Shown: positions 20,850 to 32,983 of the stretch, piece after piece
How positions within the stretch are numbered: position 1 is the first letter of the stretch
How the letters are laid out: each line of letters begins with the position of its first letter
Source of the DNA: Archivesica marissinica
Taxonomy: Eukaryota > Mollusca > Bivalvia > Venerida > Vesicomyidae
Assembly: GCA_014843695.1 (NCBI GenBank)
Contig: CM026391.1
Location: 18,353,081-18,417,080, forward strand
Direction of reading: 5' to 3'
Length of the DNA: 64,000 nucleotides
The notes under the pieces: generated by a model
What the model was told of the DNA's origin: nothing
Seen by the model: the letters and a program-made list of their open reading frames with translations, nothing else
The model's database searches: none
Made by a program: the position numbers and the translations under genes

Positions 20850-21113
20850 GATATTAACGTATCTATATATATGACATGACATACTCTAGTATATGAGTAT
20901 ATGAATATTGATACTATATGGTTATTATTCTGTTCCAAATACTGTAAAACCTCAGCTGACCGATTAGGAATTGTGTTGAGCGTATGTTGACTAATTATTT
21001 GTACATTTCCTTAAATAGTATTATAAAGCCAGGCTTAGGGGGAATAACAAAAATTAATTTATATCAAAGAAGTATTATCTTATTTAGTAAATAATAATCG
21101 TAATGTATTGCAC
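20850..21113. other. Unassigned AT-rich spacer
   Basis: No recognised feature. Confidence 0.5.
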
Positions 21114-21591
21114 ATACTTTATACTTACTTCACAACGATTGCGAAACAAGCCATACTATATTAATCTGCTTGTCGGTGAGGATGATAGGCGCGTAGCTAG
21201 TCTAAATATGGATTACGCACCATTCTATGGGGTCCGGGGGCATGCTCCACCCGGAATTTTTTTCCCGCTATATGGTCTCAGGTGACTTTTACCTACTATG
21301 AACATCAGCTACAATCACTATCTGTTGGCATTTCGTTCATGTCTGCTTTCTTGTGATTGACAAAAGGCAGTGCATCCCCTTATCCCCCTTACGATCCAGT
21401 TGTTATTGCATTTTTCGCATTTATTTAATTTCATTTCCAGGAACTGTCAAAATAAATCATACGCTCGTGCGTACATGCGTACATGCGTAAGCCTAGCTAG
21501 ACGCCTGGATGAAAGCGTATATGTGGTCATTTGTGTGAGAGGAAACAGGATTTCCCGGAGAAACCCACGTGTTCAATCCGGCGACCACATT
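21114..21591 (-). mobile_element. SINE-2 interrupted by a MITE
   Basis: The reverse-strand SINE-2 3' part is at 21114-21185 ('acaacgattgcgaaacaag', 'atattaatc', 'gaggatga') and continues after the MITE at 21508-21591 ('gatgaaagcgtatatgtgg', 'gtgtgagaggaaac', 'cccggagaaacccac', 'tccggcgaccac'). The tRNA-like head is lost. Joining across the MITE gives the order seen in the intact copies at 23100 and 31269. Confidence 0.85.
21186..21507. mobile_element. 322-bp MITE with 5-bp target duplication, hAT-like
   Basis: Ends TAGGCGCGTAGCTAG and CTAGCTAGACGCCTG are inverted repeats with a few mismatches. The target duplication 'gatga' is at 21181-21185 and 21508-21512. Internal 'tccgggggcatgctccaccc' followed by a T-run is typical of hAT-like MITEs. 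It differs in sequence from the 16185-16586 MITE but has the same end type and duplication length. Confidence 0.83.
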
Positions 21592-21667
21592 ATTGCGTTA
21601 GATCACGCAATGGCTTGATGTAGTGTCATTAAGCATAGTCTGCATACTCACGGAACACCCACTTACC

Positions 21668-21860
21668 ACACTATTTTATTTTTAATTTAAGTTTATTTAA
21701 CTTCGCTACCGGTTGCCCATGAGCGACGACACCTGAAGAGATAAGTTATTTTTGATTTTGGAGGATGGTGCAATATAACAGACAGTGGCCAATTCCAGAG
21801 TCTCCTCTTGTTGTTTTACATGCAGCTTGTATAGCACCGACACGAGACATTTGTATTCGA
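21668..21860 (-). mobile_element. SINE-1, old degenerate copy
   Basis: Recognisable tail 'cttcgctaccggttgcccat', middle 'ccagagtctcctcttg' and 'gcaccgacacgagacat'. The head is absent and the divergence is high. Confidence 0.75.
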
Positions 21861-21874
21861 AAACAATAAATACT

Positions 21875-22250
21875 CTTTTTGACTAACCTACCTTTTTAGA
21901 CTTATCTTAATCTAGAATGTGTCCGAAAATCGTTCGAGGTGTTCCACAGCACATCCACTTGCATTCTAGTCACGTGATCCTCATTTAAATAATTTCTAAA
22001 AACAGCGCATCATGTGCAAGTTAGTGTCACAGATCGTTTCTCCGAGCATTTCCGTGTGGGGTCCTTTTGACTAACCTACCTTTTTAGACTTATTTTAATC
22101 TAGAATGTGTCCGAAAATCGTTCGAGGTGTTCCACAGCACAGCCACTTGCATTCTAGTCACGTGATCCTAAAGTAAACTATTTCTAAAAACAGCGCATCA
22201 TGTGCAAGTTAGTGTCACAGATCGTTTCTCCGAGCATTTCCGTGTGGGAT
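21875..22250. repeat. 188-bp direct tandem duplication
   Basis: 'gactaacctacctttttaga' at 21881 recurs at 22069, period 188. The copies differ at only a few positions (e.g. 'cacatcc' versus 'cacagcc'). The function of the unit is unknown; it contains 'tcacgtgatcct' and no open frame. Confidence 0.92.
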
Positions 22251-22385
22251 CAAAGTTGGCTTGCGATAGGTCGATGGTTCTACCCGGGTTCCCGGTCGTG
22301 TCTGAAATACTGCTCGGGGGGTGGGCATCCGGTGGTCTTCCTCCGCCAATAATAGCTGTAGAGTCGCTAATGTGATTCATAGACA
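22251..22385 (+). mobile_element. SINE-M fragment
   Basis: Core words 'ggcttgcgataggtcgatgg', 'ttctacccgggttcccgg', 'ggtcttcctccgccaat' and 'gtagagtcgctaa' match the bivalve SINE body. Head and tail are missing. Confidence 0.75.
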
Positions 22386-22616
22386 AAAACCACAAACAAA
22401 AAACAGTTGTATATGCTTAATGTTGCACGATTTTGATGTGAACATGTAAGACACGTTGTCTGGATCTGTTAATAGTTGTGTCAGATGGTGTGCAGCCATA
22501 TTATTACTCGCCTAATAGACTTGCACTGCAGTGGGACACAAGCACGAAGCAGAGAAACCGTTATCAAGGTGATATGTGCTGCGTGTTAAAATGATTGCCA
22601 CACGCTATGAAAACAG

Positions 22617-22808
22617 TTGTTATCCAGAGACACATTCGAGAATCTCATCTGGTTCGTTTACGTGCATGGTGTAAAGCACTGACACGAGACCTCGGTTTAA
22701 AGTCCCATCTGAAAGACTGTTCAATTTTATTAGGGTCAGACGGGGGATCGAACCTGCGATCCCTGGATTACCAGTCCAGCGTGTTACCACTGGACTAAAG
22801 ATCCGTCT
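22617..22808 (-). mobile_element. SINE-1, 3'-truncated
   Basis: Reverse-strand copy with complete head ('gatctttagtccagtgg' in sense, B box intact) and core, stopping in the middle region. The tail is lost. A 67-codon plus frame over it is not a gene. Confidence 0.88.
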
Positions 22809-23099
22809 ATAAAATGTACAATGGGGAAAGTGTAGTGAATTACTTTATAGGGTCTTCACCATTATTAGCAAATACTGGGAACTTTGAAATTGGTAGAGAA
22901 GACGTTGTGAAGTAGTCCCGTTGGTTAAAACTTATTTATTTTCTCTCATGTAAATGATTATTTACAACAATTGAAATACGGAATTGTTATCATCTCCTTA
23001 TGTACTCAAACATTTCATGGCATGACTATTTACAAGTTCAATAATAATGTTTGCTATGTAATGCTTACAAAGCTTAATTCATGATATCTAAATAAATTT
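22809..23099. other. Unassigned sequence
   Basis: No recognised feature. Confidence 0.5.
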
Positions 23100-23345
23100 G
23101 GGCTGTCCGATTAGCGCAGTGATTAGCATGCTCGCACCAATGCAACCCGAGTTCCATCCTCGGACCGGGAAGTATGTGAGAGAGTACGGTGGTCGTCAGA
23201 TCGGACAGGTGGGGTTTCTCCGGGTACTCTGGTTCTCTCCCACACGAATGACCACATTTACGCTTTCATCCGCGCCAACGAGAGTGATTAATATAAGTTA
23301 ATAAAACTTGCTTCGCAATCGTTTTAAATAAATAATGTTTTAAGA
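23100..23345 (+). mobile_element. SINE-2, full length
   Basis: Head 'gtccgattagcgcagtg', B-box region slightly damaged ('gagttccatcctcgg'), body 'tacggtggtcgtcagatcgg', 'cacacgaatgacc', 'catccgcgccaacgagagtg', and tail 'acttgcttcgcaatcg' followed by 'aaataaataatg'. Confidence 0.9.
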
Positions 23346-25189
23346 AAAAGAGCTTGAAAAGTTGTGAGAGAGAACACACACAAGTAACCGAAAGAAAACC
23401 AACAAATAAATTAAATAATAAAATAAAGATTATCCCCGTTGCTTTGTAAAAGTGCATCTGATGTTCCAAACACTGTGAGCTAAGGAACTGTCTGTCACTG
23501 AATGGAGAGAATCTCTAGGGAAAGTATGTGTCCACAGAATTTCCGAAATGTATTCAAACTGATCACAGACGGTGCGGACATGCGGAAACTAATGCTATGC
23601 GCAAATTAGATGACGTCATATAGTTTAGCGTACATGGACCTATGATGCACTCATAATTATATGTATATAGCAAGCTGGTCGTGTATGTAGAAACAACGAC
23701 TTGGAACCACTAAGCCATACGAGCAACCGGAATGGTGGCAAGTGAATTGTACCGGATGAAGGTCAAACGGTGTTATTGATATAGTGGTCTGGGATTGGTT
23801 GAAAAGGTGTAGGGAAGCCCATAAGAGTTATTTGATACATGAACTGGTTGGCTGAGTAGGTATTGTCACAAATAGTGAAAATGACTTCTAAATATTAAAA
23901 TACAATATATGAGCTGCATTTTGGAATATTTAAAAATATTTGCAGACTGTTTGGTGACAAATAAACAGCATATTATAAATGCAGGTGTCAGTGCAACATT
24001 CACAACCAAATTACCTTCAGAGTAGGGGGTGGATACCTTTAGTGGGAAATTTAAAAAATGCAATTGGTCAACCTAATTGAAATTTGACTTTTTCCTGTGG
24101 CTCAAAGGCCAATCTGTTGAAAACTACTGTCTTTTGTGCCAAACTATTTTTGGGGGAAATGGCACTGTGTGTTATAATGGTGGCCTATGGAAATTGCAAT
24201 AGCGGTGTCTGACCTGAAACGGGCTAAAGCTAAACATGTGTGGACATTTCGCCTACGAAATACATGTATCGAGTCTATTCGTAATAAAATCGCCTTCACA
24301 ACGAAGCTTTCTGGCATTGAGAGAAGTCGCCGAGAAAAATTGATTTAAGTGCAGGAAACATTCGAGACACGTGTGGGATGTAATAAAAACGGCGAACCAA
24401 TGTAATTTACTAAGCAATAACTTATCTGGCAATCAGTGGTTTACGGACTTTGAACAATTAGTATCAACAAAATTGCAACGACAAAGACAATGGGCCACAT
24501 GGGAGCGATCTTGAATAGTGTTGCAAGGGAGACAAATGCTGAGTAAAGCAGCACTATATCGTAATAAAGGATGTTTTTTGGTAAAATATAAATACTAATG
24601 TTGTGGCGACCCGTGGGTGTGGTGACCCACACTTCAATTTATCTCTCACTATCTCAGTTGAGCTCCTGCCAGGGTCTAACCTAACACAGATCCACTAGAT
24701 GTGTCTAAGGGTATGTGATATTTTCTGTCTCACAATTATAACACAACACAGGGGTTTGTCTTTCTTCTATATATAATATCTTTCTTCCGTATTTCTTATT
24801 TTCTGGTGCATATCTCATGCATATATTTCTCCTTAATTTAATTATATTTTTATTTTAAGTCAGAAATAAGTCATTTATCGTTAATTGTCCCAATCAGCTC
24901 TAATCTCTTTACTCTGTAACTCCTCTCTTCTTACAATCGTGTCAATGTTTCCGCTTCAATAACCTTCGTCACACAATAGTATATTATATTCACCGGAACT
25001 AAATATGTTCCTTATCTCGGATGAATAATCTTATAACTCGTATTTATTTTTAAATACGCATTTAACTTTTATAAGTTAATGTTCTCTTAATGTCTATAAT
25101 AATCTATCATAGAAACAGTATTCTATATCTTAATTTTGAGATCACGTAACTATCCGTATCCGGGATGTCACCTAAGTGTGTCTGATTTG
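23346..25189. other. Longest featureless stretch, no gene seen
   Basis: About 1.8 kb with no SINE, array or recognisable protein. Short frames at 23866-24063 (-) and 24441-24632 (-) lack any motif, and one hydrophobic peptide is no evidence of a gene. At about 24605-24630 'cgacccgtgggtgtggtgac' is a short imperfect internal repeat. Confidence 0.6.
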
Positions 25190-25468
25190 ATTGTGTGTGT
25201 GTGTGCGTTTTACGTTTATTTATCGTCGCTACCGGTTGCCCATATGAGCGACGCCTCTTGAATAGATTAGTTATTTTAGATTTTGGAGGATAGTGCAATG
25301 ATACAGACAGAGACTCATTCCAGAATCTCCTCTGGTTCTTTTACGTGCACGGTGTAAAGCACCGACACGAGACCTCGGTTTAATTATTAGGGTCAGACGG
25401 GGGAACGAACCTGCGATCCCTGGATTACCAGTCCAGCGTGTTACCACTGGACTACATATCCGGCTGTG
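25190..25468 (-). mobile_element. SINE-1, nearly complete
   Basis: CA-repeat tail, 'ttatcgtcgctaccggttgc', middle, core and full head. About 20-30 bp between core and B box are deleted ('cggtttaattattaggg'). No clean target duplication found. Confidence 0.9.
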
Positions 25469-26489
25469 TGATTTTATTAATAACGTTCGTTTCATATATA
25501 CAGACCAGCGTTGGTCGAGTAGACTTATAGACGCCGTAACATCTGTTACGTTACCTAATATTACTAAGATTTTCCGCGCATCAAAAGATTCGGCCTTTTA
25601 AAATTACACAACTGGCCAATCAGTCCCTTGACAAAACAAATGTATCGTATACTGCAATCATATAATTACATATTAATCTCTGATTTGTTCTTAGTATTGT
25701 ATGTATTGTATGAAAAAATGCAATAAAATAATTATAAAAAATTAATGTATTTACATAATACATTACTATTTATATATGACAATAATAACATTTCGTGCAA
25801 ATAGTGTTTGTTTTTCATATATTTTGCACAATGTATATGTGTTTACAAAAATCGAAATAGTCGCTCAGAAACGATAAAAATCCAATAAATATGCACCGTC
25901 GTATACGCGAATTGTTTATCAACAAACGAAATGGTTTATCAACACACGATATGTAAATACACACAGCGCGCATGCGTTAAACAACAGCGGATGTAGAACC
26001 GCAACGTTGGAATGTCAATATCTATCTATCTATCTTCCTCTAATGTCGAATCCCTTGCGGGGATGTAGACATGTCCCTTAGATAACAAAGGTATGAATCG
26101 ACATCTCAAGTAATTCAATTTAATAAAACAACGTGGGACAAATGTTGACAATGCATTCCGAGTGTAAACAAGTGCGGACGATGCATTCCAATTGTAAACA
26201 AGTGCGTGACCGACCGACTCGGAAAGTCCTACTTTCGGTTTCGAATTTGATTTATCGCAAAAATCACTGTTTACTAATTGAACATAATTATACAAATTAT
26301 AATGTAAGAATGCGTAGCAGCATTGCTACCCATACGTAAAATTTGAATTTTTCAAATATCTTGTATTTCATACGATGTACATAATGCTGCTTTAATGAAA
26401 CCAGTCAGGAGGAAGTATGTAATAAAGTATGTAATGTTTCACTGATGGGAAATTGTGCTTCCGGCATTGATGGAAAGAGAAATCATCCG
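25469..26489. other. Unassigned AT-rich sequence
   Basis: Contains a short 'tatc' run at about 26019-26034 and two copies of a 30-bp repeat at 26146-26206 ('gatgcattcc', 'tgtaaacaagtgcg'). No gene seen. Confidence 0.6.
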
Positions 26490-26565
26490 CATTTCCTGGG
26501 TAAGAACAAGTACTCAACTCTCCAACCTCCGTAAGCGGCTGACAGCTTTCTCACATAATTATCAC
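26490..26565 (-). mobile_element. SINE-M fragment next to the minisatellite
   Basis: In reverse: 'gtgagaaagctgtcagc', 'cgcttacggaggttgg' and 'cttacccagg', which is the bivalve SINE core. It stops about 10 bp before the 36-bp array. Confidence 0.7.
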
Positions 26566-26575
26566 AATTTATGAC

Positions 26576-29500
26576 TTGTCCCTGATAGGGAGCAAACATG
26601 AAGCCCTGGTGATAGCGGTGATAGGGAGTAAACATGCAGCCCTGGTGATAGCGGTGATAGGGAGCACACACACAGCCCTAGTGATAGCGGTGATAGGGAA
26701 CAAACACGCAGCTCTGGTGATAGCGGTGATAGGGAGCAAACATGCAGCCCTGGTGATAGCGGTGATAGGGAGCAAACACGCAGCCCAGGTGATAGGCAGC
26801 AAACATGCAGCACTGGTGATAGCGGTGATAGGGAGCAAACATGCAGCACTGGTGATAGCGGTGATAGGGAGCACACACGCAGCACTGGTGATAGCGGTGA
26901 TAGGGAGCAAACATGCAGCCCTGGTGATAGCGGTGATAGGGAGCAAACATGCAGCACGGGTGATAGCAGTGATAGAGAGCAAACAGGCAGCACTGGTGAT
27001 AGCGGTGATAGGGAGCAAACATGCAGCCCTGGTGATAGCGGTGATAGGGAGCAAACACGCAGCCCTGGTGATAGCGGTGATAGGGAGCAAACATGCAGCC
27101 CTGGTGATAGCGGTGATAGGGAGCACACACACAGCCCTAGTGATAGCGGTGATAGGGAACAAACACGCAGCCCTGGTGATAGCGGTGATAGAGAGCAAAC
27201 ATGCTGCCCTGGTGATAGCGGTGATAGGGAGCAAACATGCAGCACTGGTGATAGCGGTGATAGGGAGCAAACATGCAGCACTGGTGATAGCGGTGATAGG
27301 GAGCAAACGCGCAGCACTGGTGATAGCGGTAATAGTGGTGATAGGGAGCAAACATGCAGCCCTGGTGATAGCGGTGATAGGGAGCAAACAGGCAGCACTG
27401 GTGATAGCGGTGATAGGGAGCAAACACGCAGCACTGGTGATAGCGGTAATAGCGGTGATAGGGAGCAAACATGCAGCCCTGGTGATAGCGGTGATAGGGA
27501 GCAAACACGCAGCACTGGTGATAGCGGTGATAGGGAGAAAACAAGCAGCACTGGTGATAGCGGTAATAGCGGTGATAGGGAGCAAACACGCAGCACTGGT
27601 AATAGTGGTGATAGGGAGCAAACACGCAGCACTGGTGATAGCGGTGATAGGGAGCAAACATGCAGCCCTGGTGATAGCGGTAATAGCGGTGATAGGGAGC
27701 GAACACGCAGCACTGGTGATAGCGGTGATAGGGAGCAAACACGCAGCACTGGTGATAGCGGTGATAGGGAGCACACATGCAGCCCTGGTGATAGCGGTGA
27801 TAGGGAGCAAACACGCAGCACTGTTGATAGCGGTGATAGGGAGCAAACACGCAGCACTGGTGATAGCGGTGATAGGGAGCAAACATGCAGCCCTGGTGAT
27901 AGCGGTAATAGCGGTGATAGGGAGCGAACACGCAGCACTGGTGATAGCGGTAATAGCGGTGATAGGGAGCAAACACGCAGCACTGGTGATAGCGGTGATA
28001 GGGAGCAAACATGCAGCCCTGGTGATAGCGGTGATAGGGAGCAAACATGCAGCCCTGGTGATAGCGGTGATAGGGAGCAAACATGCAGCACTGATGATAG
28101 CGGTGATAGGGAGCAAACATGCATCCCTGGTGATAGCGGTGATAGCGGTGATAGGGAGCAAACATGCAGCACTGGTGATAGCGGTGATAGGGAGCAAACA
28201 TGCAGCACTGGTGATAGCGGTGATAAGGAGCAAACACGCAGCACTGTTGATAGCGGTGATAGGGAGCAAACATGCATCACTGGTGATAGCGGTGATAAGG
28301 AGCAAGCATGCAGCACTGGTGATAGCGGTGATAGGGAGCAAACATGCATCACTGGTGATAGCGATGATAAGGAGCAAACATGTAGCACTGGTGATAGCGG
28401 TGATAGGGGGCAAACATGCAGCACTGTTGATAGCGGTGATAGGGAGTAAGCACGCAGCACTGGTGATAGCGGTGATAGGGGGCAAACACGCAGCACTGGT
28501 GATAGCATAGCGGTGATAGGGAGCAAACATGCAGCCCTGGTGATAGCGGTGATAGGGAGCAAACATGCAGCACTGGTGATAGCGGTGATAAGGAGCAAAC
28601 ACGCAGCACTGGTGATAGCGGTAATAGCGGTGATAGGGAGCAAACATGCAGCACTGGTGATAGCGGTGATAGGGAGCAAACACGCAGCACTGGTGATAGC
28701 GGTGATAGGGAGCAAACAAGCAGCACTGGTGATAGCGGTAATAGCGGTGATAGGGAGCAAACACGCAGCACTGGTAATAGTGGTGATAGGGAGCAAACAC
28801 GCAGCACTGGTGATAGCGGTGATAGGGAGCAAACATGCAGCCCTGGTGATAGCGGTAATAGCGGTGATAGGGAGCGAACACGCAGCACTGGTGATAGCGG
28901 TGATAGGGAGCAAACACGCAGCACTGGTGATAGCGGTGATAGGGAGCACACATGCAGCCCTGGTGATAGCGGTGATAGGGAGCAAACACGCAGCACTGTT
29001 GATAGCGGTGATAGGGAGCAAACACGCAGCACTGGTGATAGCGGTGATAGGGAGCAAACATGCAGCCCTGGTGATAGCGGTAATAGCGGTGATAGGGAGC
29101 GAACACGCAGCACTGGTGATAGCGGTAATAGCGGTGATAGGGAGCAAACACGCAGCACTGGTGATAGCGGTGATAGGGAGCAAACATGCAGCCCTGGTGA
29201 TAGCGGTGATAGGGAGCAAACATGCAGCCCTGGTGATAGCGGTGATAGGGAGCAAACATGCAGCACTGATGATAGCGGTGATAGGGAGCAAACATGCATC
29301 CCTGGTGATAGCGGTGATAGCGGTGATAGGGAGCAAACATGCAGCACTGGTGATAGCGGTGATAGGGAGCAAACATGCAGCACTGGTGATAGCGGTGATA
29401 AGGAGCAAACACGCAGCACTGTTGATAGCGGTGATAGGGAGCAAACATGCATCACTGGTGATAGCGGTGATAAGGAGCAAGCATGCAGCACTGGTGATAG

Positions 29501-30328
29501 CGGTGATAGGGAGCAAACATGCATCACTGGTGATAGCGATGATAAGGAGCAAACATGTAGCACTGGTGATAGCGGTGATAGGGGGCAAACATGCAGCACT
29601 GTTGATAGAGGTGATAGGGAGTAAGCACGCAGCACTGGTGATAGCGGTGATAGGGGGCAAACATGCAGCACTGGTGATAGCGGTGATAGGGGGCAAACAC
29701 GCAGCCCTGGTGATAGCGGTGATAGCGGTGATAGCGGTGATAGCGGTGATAGCGGTGATAGGGAGCAAACATGCAGCACTGGTGATAGCGGTGATAAGGA
29801 GCAAACATGCAGCACTGGTGATAGCGGTGATAAGGAGCAAACACGCAGCACTGGTGATAGCGGTAATATCAGTGATAGGGAGCAAACACGCAGCACTGGT
29901 GATAGCGGTGATAAGGAGCAAACATGCAGCACTGGTGATAACGGTGATAGGGAGCAAACATGCAGCCCTGGTGATAGCGGTGATAGGGAGCAAACATGCA
30001 GCACTGGTGATAGCGGTGATAAGGATCAAACACGCAGCACTGGTGATAGCGGTGATAAGGAGCAAACACGCAGCACTGGTGATAGCGGTGATAAGGAGCA
30101 AACATGCAGCACTGGTGATAGCGGTGATAAGGAGCAAACATGCAGCACTGGTGATAGCGGTGATAGGGAGCAAACATGCAGCACTGGTGATAGCGGTGAT
30201 AAGGAGCAAACATGCAGCACTGGTGATAACGGTGATAGGGAGAAAACATGCAGCACTGGTAATAGCGGTGATAGGGGGCAAACATGCAGCACTGGTAATA
30301 GCGGTAATAGTGGTGATAGGGAGCGAAC
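26576..30328. repeat. 36(+9n)-bp minisatellite, about 100 copies
   Basis: The unit holds 'gatagcggtgatagggagc', 'aaacatgcagc' and 'cctggt'/'actggt'. The 9-bp word 'gatagcggt' is repeated one to six times within units (extreme at 29707-29757), so lengths are 36 plus multiples of 9. Because every length is a multiple of three, frames stay open on both strands, including one of 1239 codons on minus. The frames encode unrelated repetitive peptides (SAACLLPITAIT, CCVFAPYHRYHQ, GSKHAALVIAVI), which argues against a gene. It contains a 1175-bp higher-order duplication. Confidence 0.97.
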
Positions 30329-30337
30329 CCTATGATG

Positions 30338-30645
30338 ATTCAATGATACAACATTACTTGAACAATGATGCAACATTACTTGGACAATGATACGACGTTA
30401 CTTGAACACTGATACGACGTTACTTGAACAATGATGCAACATTACTTGGACAATGATACGACGTTACTTGAACACTGATACGACGTTACTTGAACAATGA
30501 TGCAACATTACTTGGACAATGATACGACGTTACTTGAACACTGATACGACGTTACTTGAACAATGATACGACGTTACTTGAACAATGATACGACGTTACT
30601 TGAACAATGATACGACGTTACTTGAACAATGATACAACGTTACGT
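30338..30645. repeat. 22-bp minisatellite with 66-bp higher-order unit
   Basis: Monomers 'acgttacttgaacaatgata' repeat every 22 bp. In the left half three variants cycle ('aacaatgatgc', 'gacaatgatac', 'aacactgatac') as a 66-bp unit; the right half is homogeneous. Confidence 0.92.
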
Positions 30646-30701
30646 GGTACCAAGTGTATTGGACACGATCGACTACTAGTAGTGGCAGTGATACCAGGAG
30701 T

Positions 30702-30813
30702 GGAGGCTATAAAACATTTCACCAATCTCAAACATCATATTGGTTTAGCTCAGAGTAAATCCCAGAAACAACCAATCTAACTACATGAGTTTGAGAAACG
30801 TTTTATAACCTCC
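30702..30813. mobile_element. 112-bp palindromic MITE
   Basis: Ends 'ggaggctataaaacatttc' and 'gaaacgttttataacctcc' are inverted repeats with two mismatches. Internal 'attggttta' and 'aaccaatctaa' face each other. Same family as 9688-9825. Confidence 0.8.
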
Positions 30814-30824
30814 GACCCAGGGTT

Positions 30825-30957
30825 GTGGGCTATAGACTGAGTTTGCTCAGATTTCAAACTCAAGATCTTGTGATTTGATTGGACGGGTTTGAGATCTGAA
30901 CCAATCAGAAGACCTGAGACTGAATTTGAGATTGAAAAATAAAATATAATATGACCT
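30825..30957. mobile_element. Related degenerate palindromic MITE
   Basis: Begins 'gggctatagactgagttt' and ends 'gacctcc'. It shares 'tcaaactcaagatc', 'gtttgagatctga' and 'accaatcaga' with the 9688-9825 copy. It adjoins the better preserved copy, perhaps as a tandem insertion. Confidence 0.6.
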
Positions 30958-30961
30958 CCAA

Positions 30962-31248
30962 AACAGGATTTGTACACCGGATTAACACGCTGGACTTGTA
31001 ATCCAGGGATCGCAGGTTCGATCTCTCGTCCGACCCTAATAAAATTAACAGTCTTTCAGATGGGACGTTAAACCGAGGTCTCGTGTCGGTGCTTTACACC
31101 GTGCACGTAAAAGAACCAGAGGAGACTCTGGTGGGTCTTTGTCTGTATCATTGCACTATCCTCCAAAATCTAAAATGAGTACTCTCTTCAGGAGGCGTCG
31201 CTCATATGGGCAACCGGTAGCGACGATAAATAAACGTAAAACACACAC
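30962..31248 (+). mobile_element. SINE-1, nearly complete
   Basis: The head is damaged at its start ('tttgtacaccggattaacac'), the anticodon-like arm and B box are kept ('ggttcgatctc'), and core, middle and tail are complete. It is followed 20 bp later by a SINE-2 copy. Confidence 0.9.
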
Positions 31249-31268
31249 TGTCAATATGTAGAGAAAAA

Positions 31269-31515
31269 CTGTCCGATTAGCGCAGTGGTTAGCGCGCTTG
31301 CTTCTTACCAATGCAGCCCGGATTCGATCCTCGGACCGGGAAGTATGTGAGATGGTACGGTGGTCGCCAGATCGGATAAGTGGGTTTTCTCCGGGTACTC
31401 CCGTTTCCTCCCATACGAATGACAACATATACACTTTCATCCGCGCCAACGAGAGTGATTAATATAAGTTCTTAGAACTTGCTTCGCAATCGTTGTAAAA
31501 TAAATAAAGTTTAAA
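31269..31515 (+). mobile_element. SINE-2, full length
   Basis: The best SINE-2 example: head 'gtccgattagcgcagtgg', B box 'gattcgatcctcgg', body 'ggtggtcgccagatcgg', 'catccgcgccaacgagagtg' and tail 'acttgcttcgcaatcgttg' then 'aaaataaataaagttta'. The minus frame over it (31156-31449) is not a gene. Confidence 0.92.
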
Positions 31516-32360
31516 CATGTAGAGAAAGATGATGCCTCTTCCGGATGCTAACAGAACAGCCGTAGAACAACAAACAACCTAGACATATGTACTCGCACAG
31601 ATAAATCTTCGCGAGTACACATGTAAAAACAAATACTACGTAATGGCGGCGTCACTGTGCAACCGAACGGGCTACGCAACAGTAATATTTCATCTTTGAA
31701 TATCTATGCGATTCCGTACCCATATTTATGGCAGACAATGTTATGGCATTCCACGAATTAGCCTCCGGTTTATAGCAATAATATGTCAGATAGTCCATTA
31801 TGAAATACATAATTACATAATAAATGCCGTAACTGTGCCGCTCCTGGAGTTTAATCTGCCACATTACTTGGTGTAAGCTTATTTAGCACGGAGTCTTGTC
31901 CTGGGAAGATATATACTAACATACTTGAATAGCACGCCAGGCTATACCCAATACAACCAACAGTAACTTGACAGATATCGTCCTCCACAAACATTAGCCA
32001 CGCCCAGTGTAGTTCATACCCCGATGGAAACTATTAACTCGCAATACATTAGGCCGCCACACACTTTTAGGCAACCCCGATGGATATTATTAACTCGCGA
32101 TTCATTACTTATATTTACATTGATTATTCTTTTCAATGACACAAAGAAAATATAGCACACTGTGCAATTAAAATAGCTTTAGTCCAGATTTGAAACTTAC
32201 CGTGTGCCAGAACAGGTAAATAGATCATCCTTGGAACAGCGTAAACTGTAAGACACGCCTTTTCTCGCGAAGAACGCTTCCTAACACTGCGAATGCGCAT
32301 GCCCGTAACTTCGGGTGCACATGTCAGCTGCGAAAATGTATACAATAAGGGCACATACGT
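31516..32360. other. Unassigned sequence
   Basis: No gene or family recognised. A local imperfect duplication is visible: 'ccccgatggaaactattaac' near 32019 and 'ccccgatggatattattaac' near 32077. Confidence 0.55.
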
Positions 32361-32371
32361 TCATCGAAGGA

Positions 32372-32664
32372 TACAGACGGATCTATAGTCCAGTGGTAAC
32401 ACACTGGACTGGTAATCCAGGGATCGCGGATTCGATCCCCATCTGACCCTAATAAAATTAACAGTCTTTCAGATGTGACGTTAAACCGAGGTCTCGTGTC
32501 AGTGCTTTACACCGTGCACGTAAAAGAACCAGAACAGACTCTGGAATGGGTCTCTGTCTGTATCATTGCACTATCCTCCAAAAATCTAAAATGACTAATC
32601 TCTTCAGGAGGGGTCGCTCATATGGGCAACCGGTAGCGACGATAAATAAACGTAAAACACACAC
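32372..32664 (+). mobile_element. SINE-1, complete, with 11-bp target duplication
   Basis: Full head ('atagtccagtggtaacac'), a slightly altered B box ('ggattcgatcccc'), core, middle and CA-ended tail. Direct repeats 'tcatcgaagga' at 32361-32371 and 32665-32675. Confidence 0.95.
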
Positions 32665-32675
32665 TCATCGAAGGA

Positions 32676-32983
32676 AATGCAATAGCGATGTAAATATAAA
32701 TGAATAATGAGTATTTGCTGCTGTCATGATATGGAAACATTGTTTCAGTATTACTAACACATACAAACATTACCTTCTGTTACTGTGGCCATGCACGTGT
32801 TAGTTTCTAACCTCAGTGTAATTGTACTATATAGTTCAAGTCACTTCTCATTTACTGATATAATTAATTTACATTTAATATTTTCATGTTTTGCCCCCCC
32901 CCCCGCCCTCCCCCCGCAGTAGTGTCCGCGTATTCCCCGTATCAGAATGTTGTCATACACGGTCTGCATTTTCCGTTTCTGGG
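32676..32983. other. Unassigned sequence with C-rich run
   Basis: Holds a C-rich tract at about 32895-32920. No gene; the frame 32886-33287 covers this tract and a SINE. Confidence 0.6.

Noticed and set aside
26562..30281. 1239-codon minus-strand frame and other frames of several hundred codons in the 36-bp array
   Set aside because: Every unit length is a multiple of three, so unrelated repetitive peptides are open in several frames on both strands. There is no start context, splice signal or homology.
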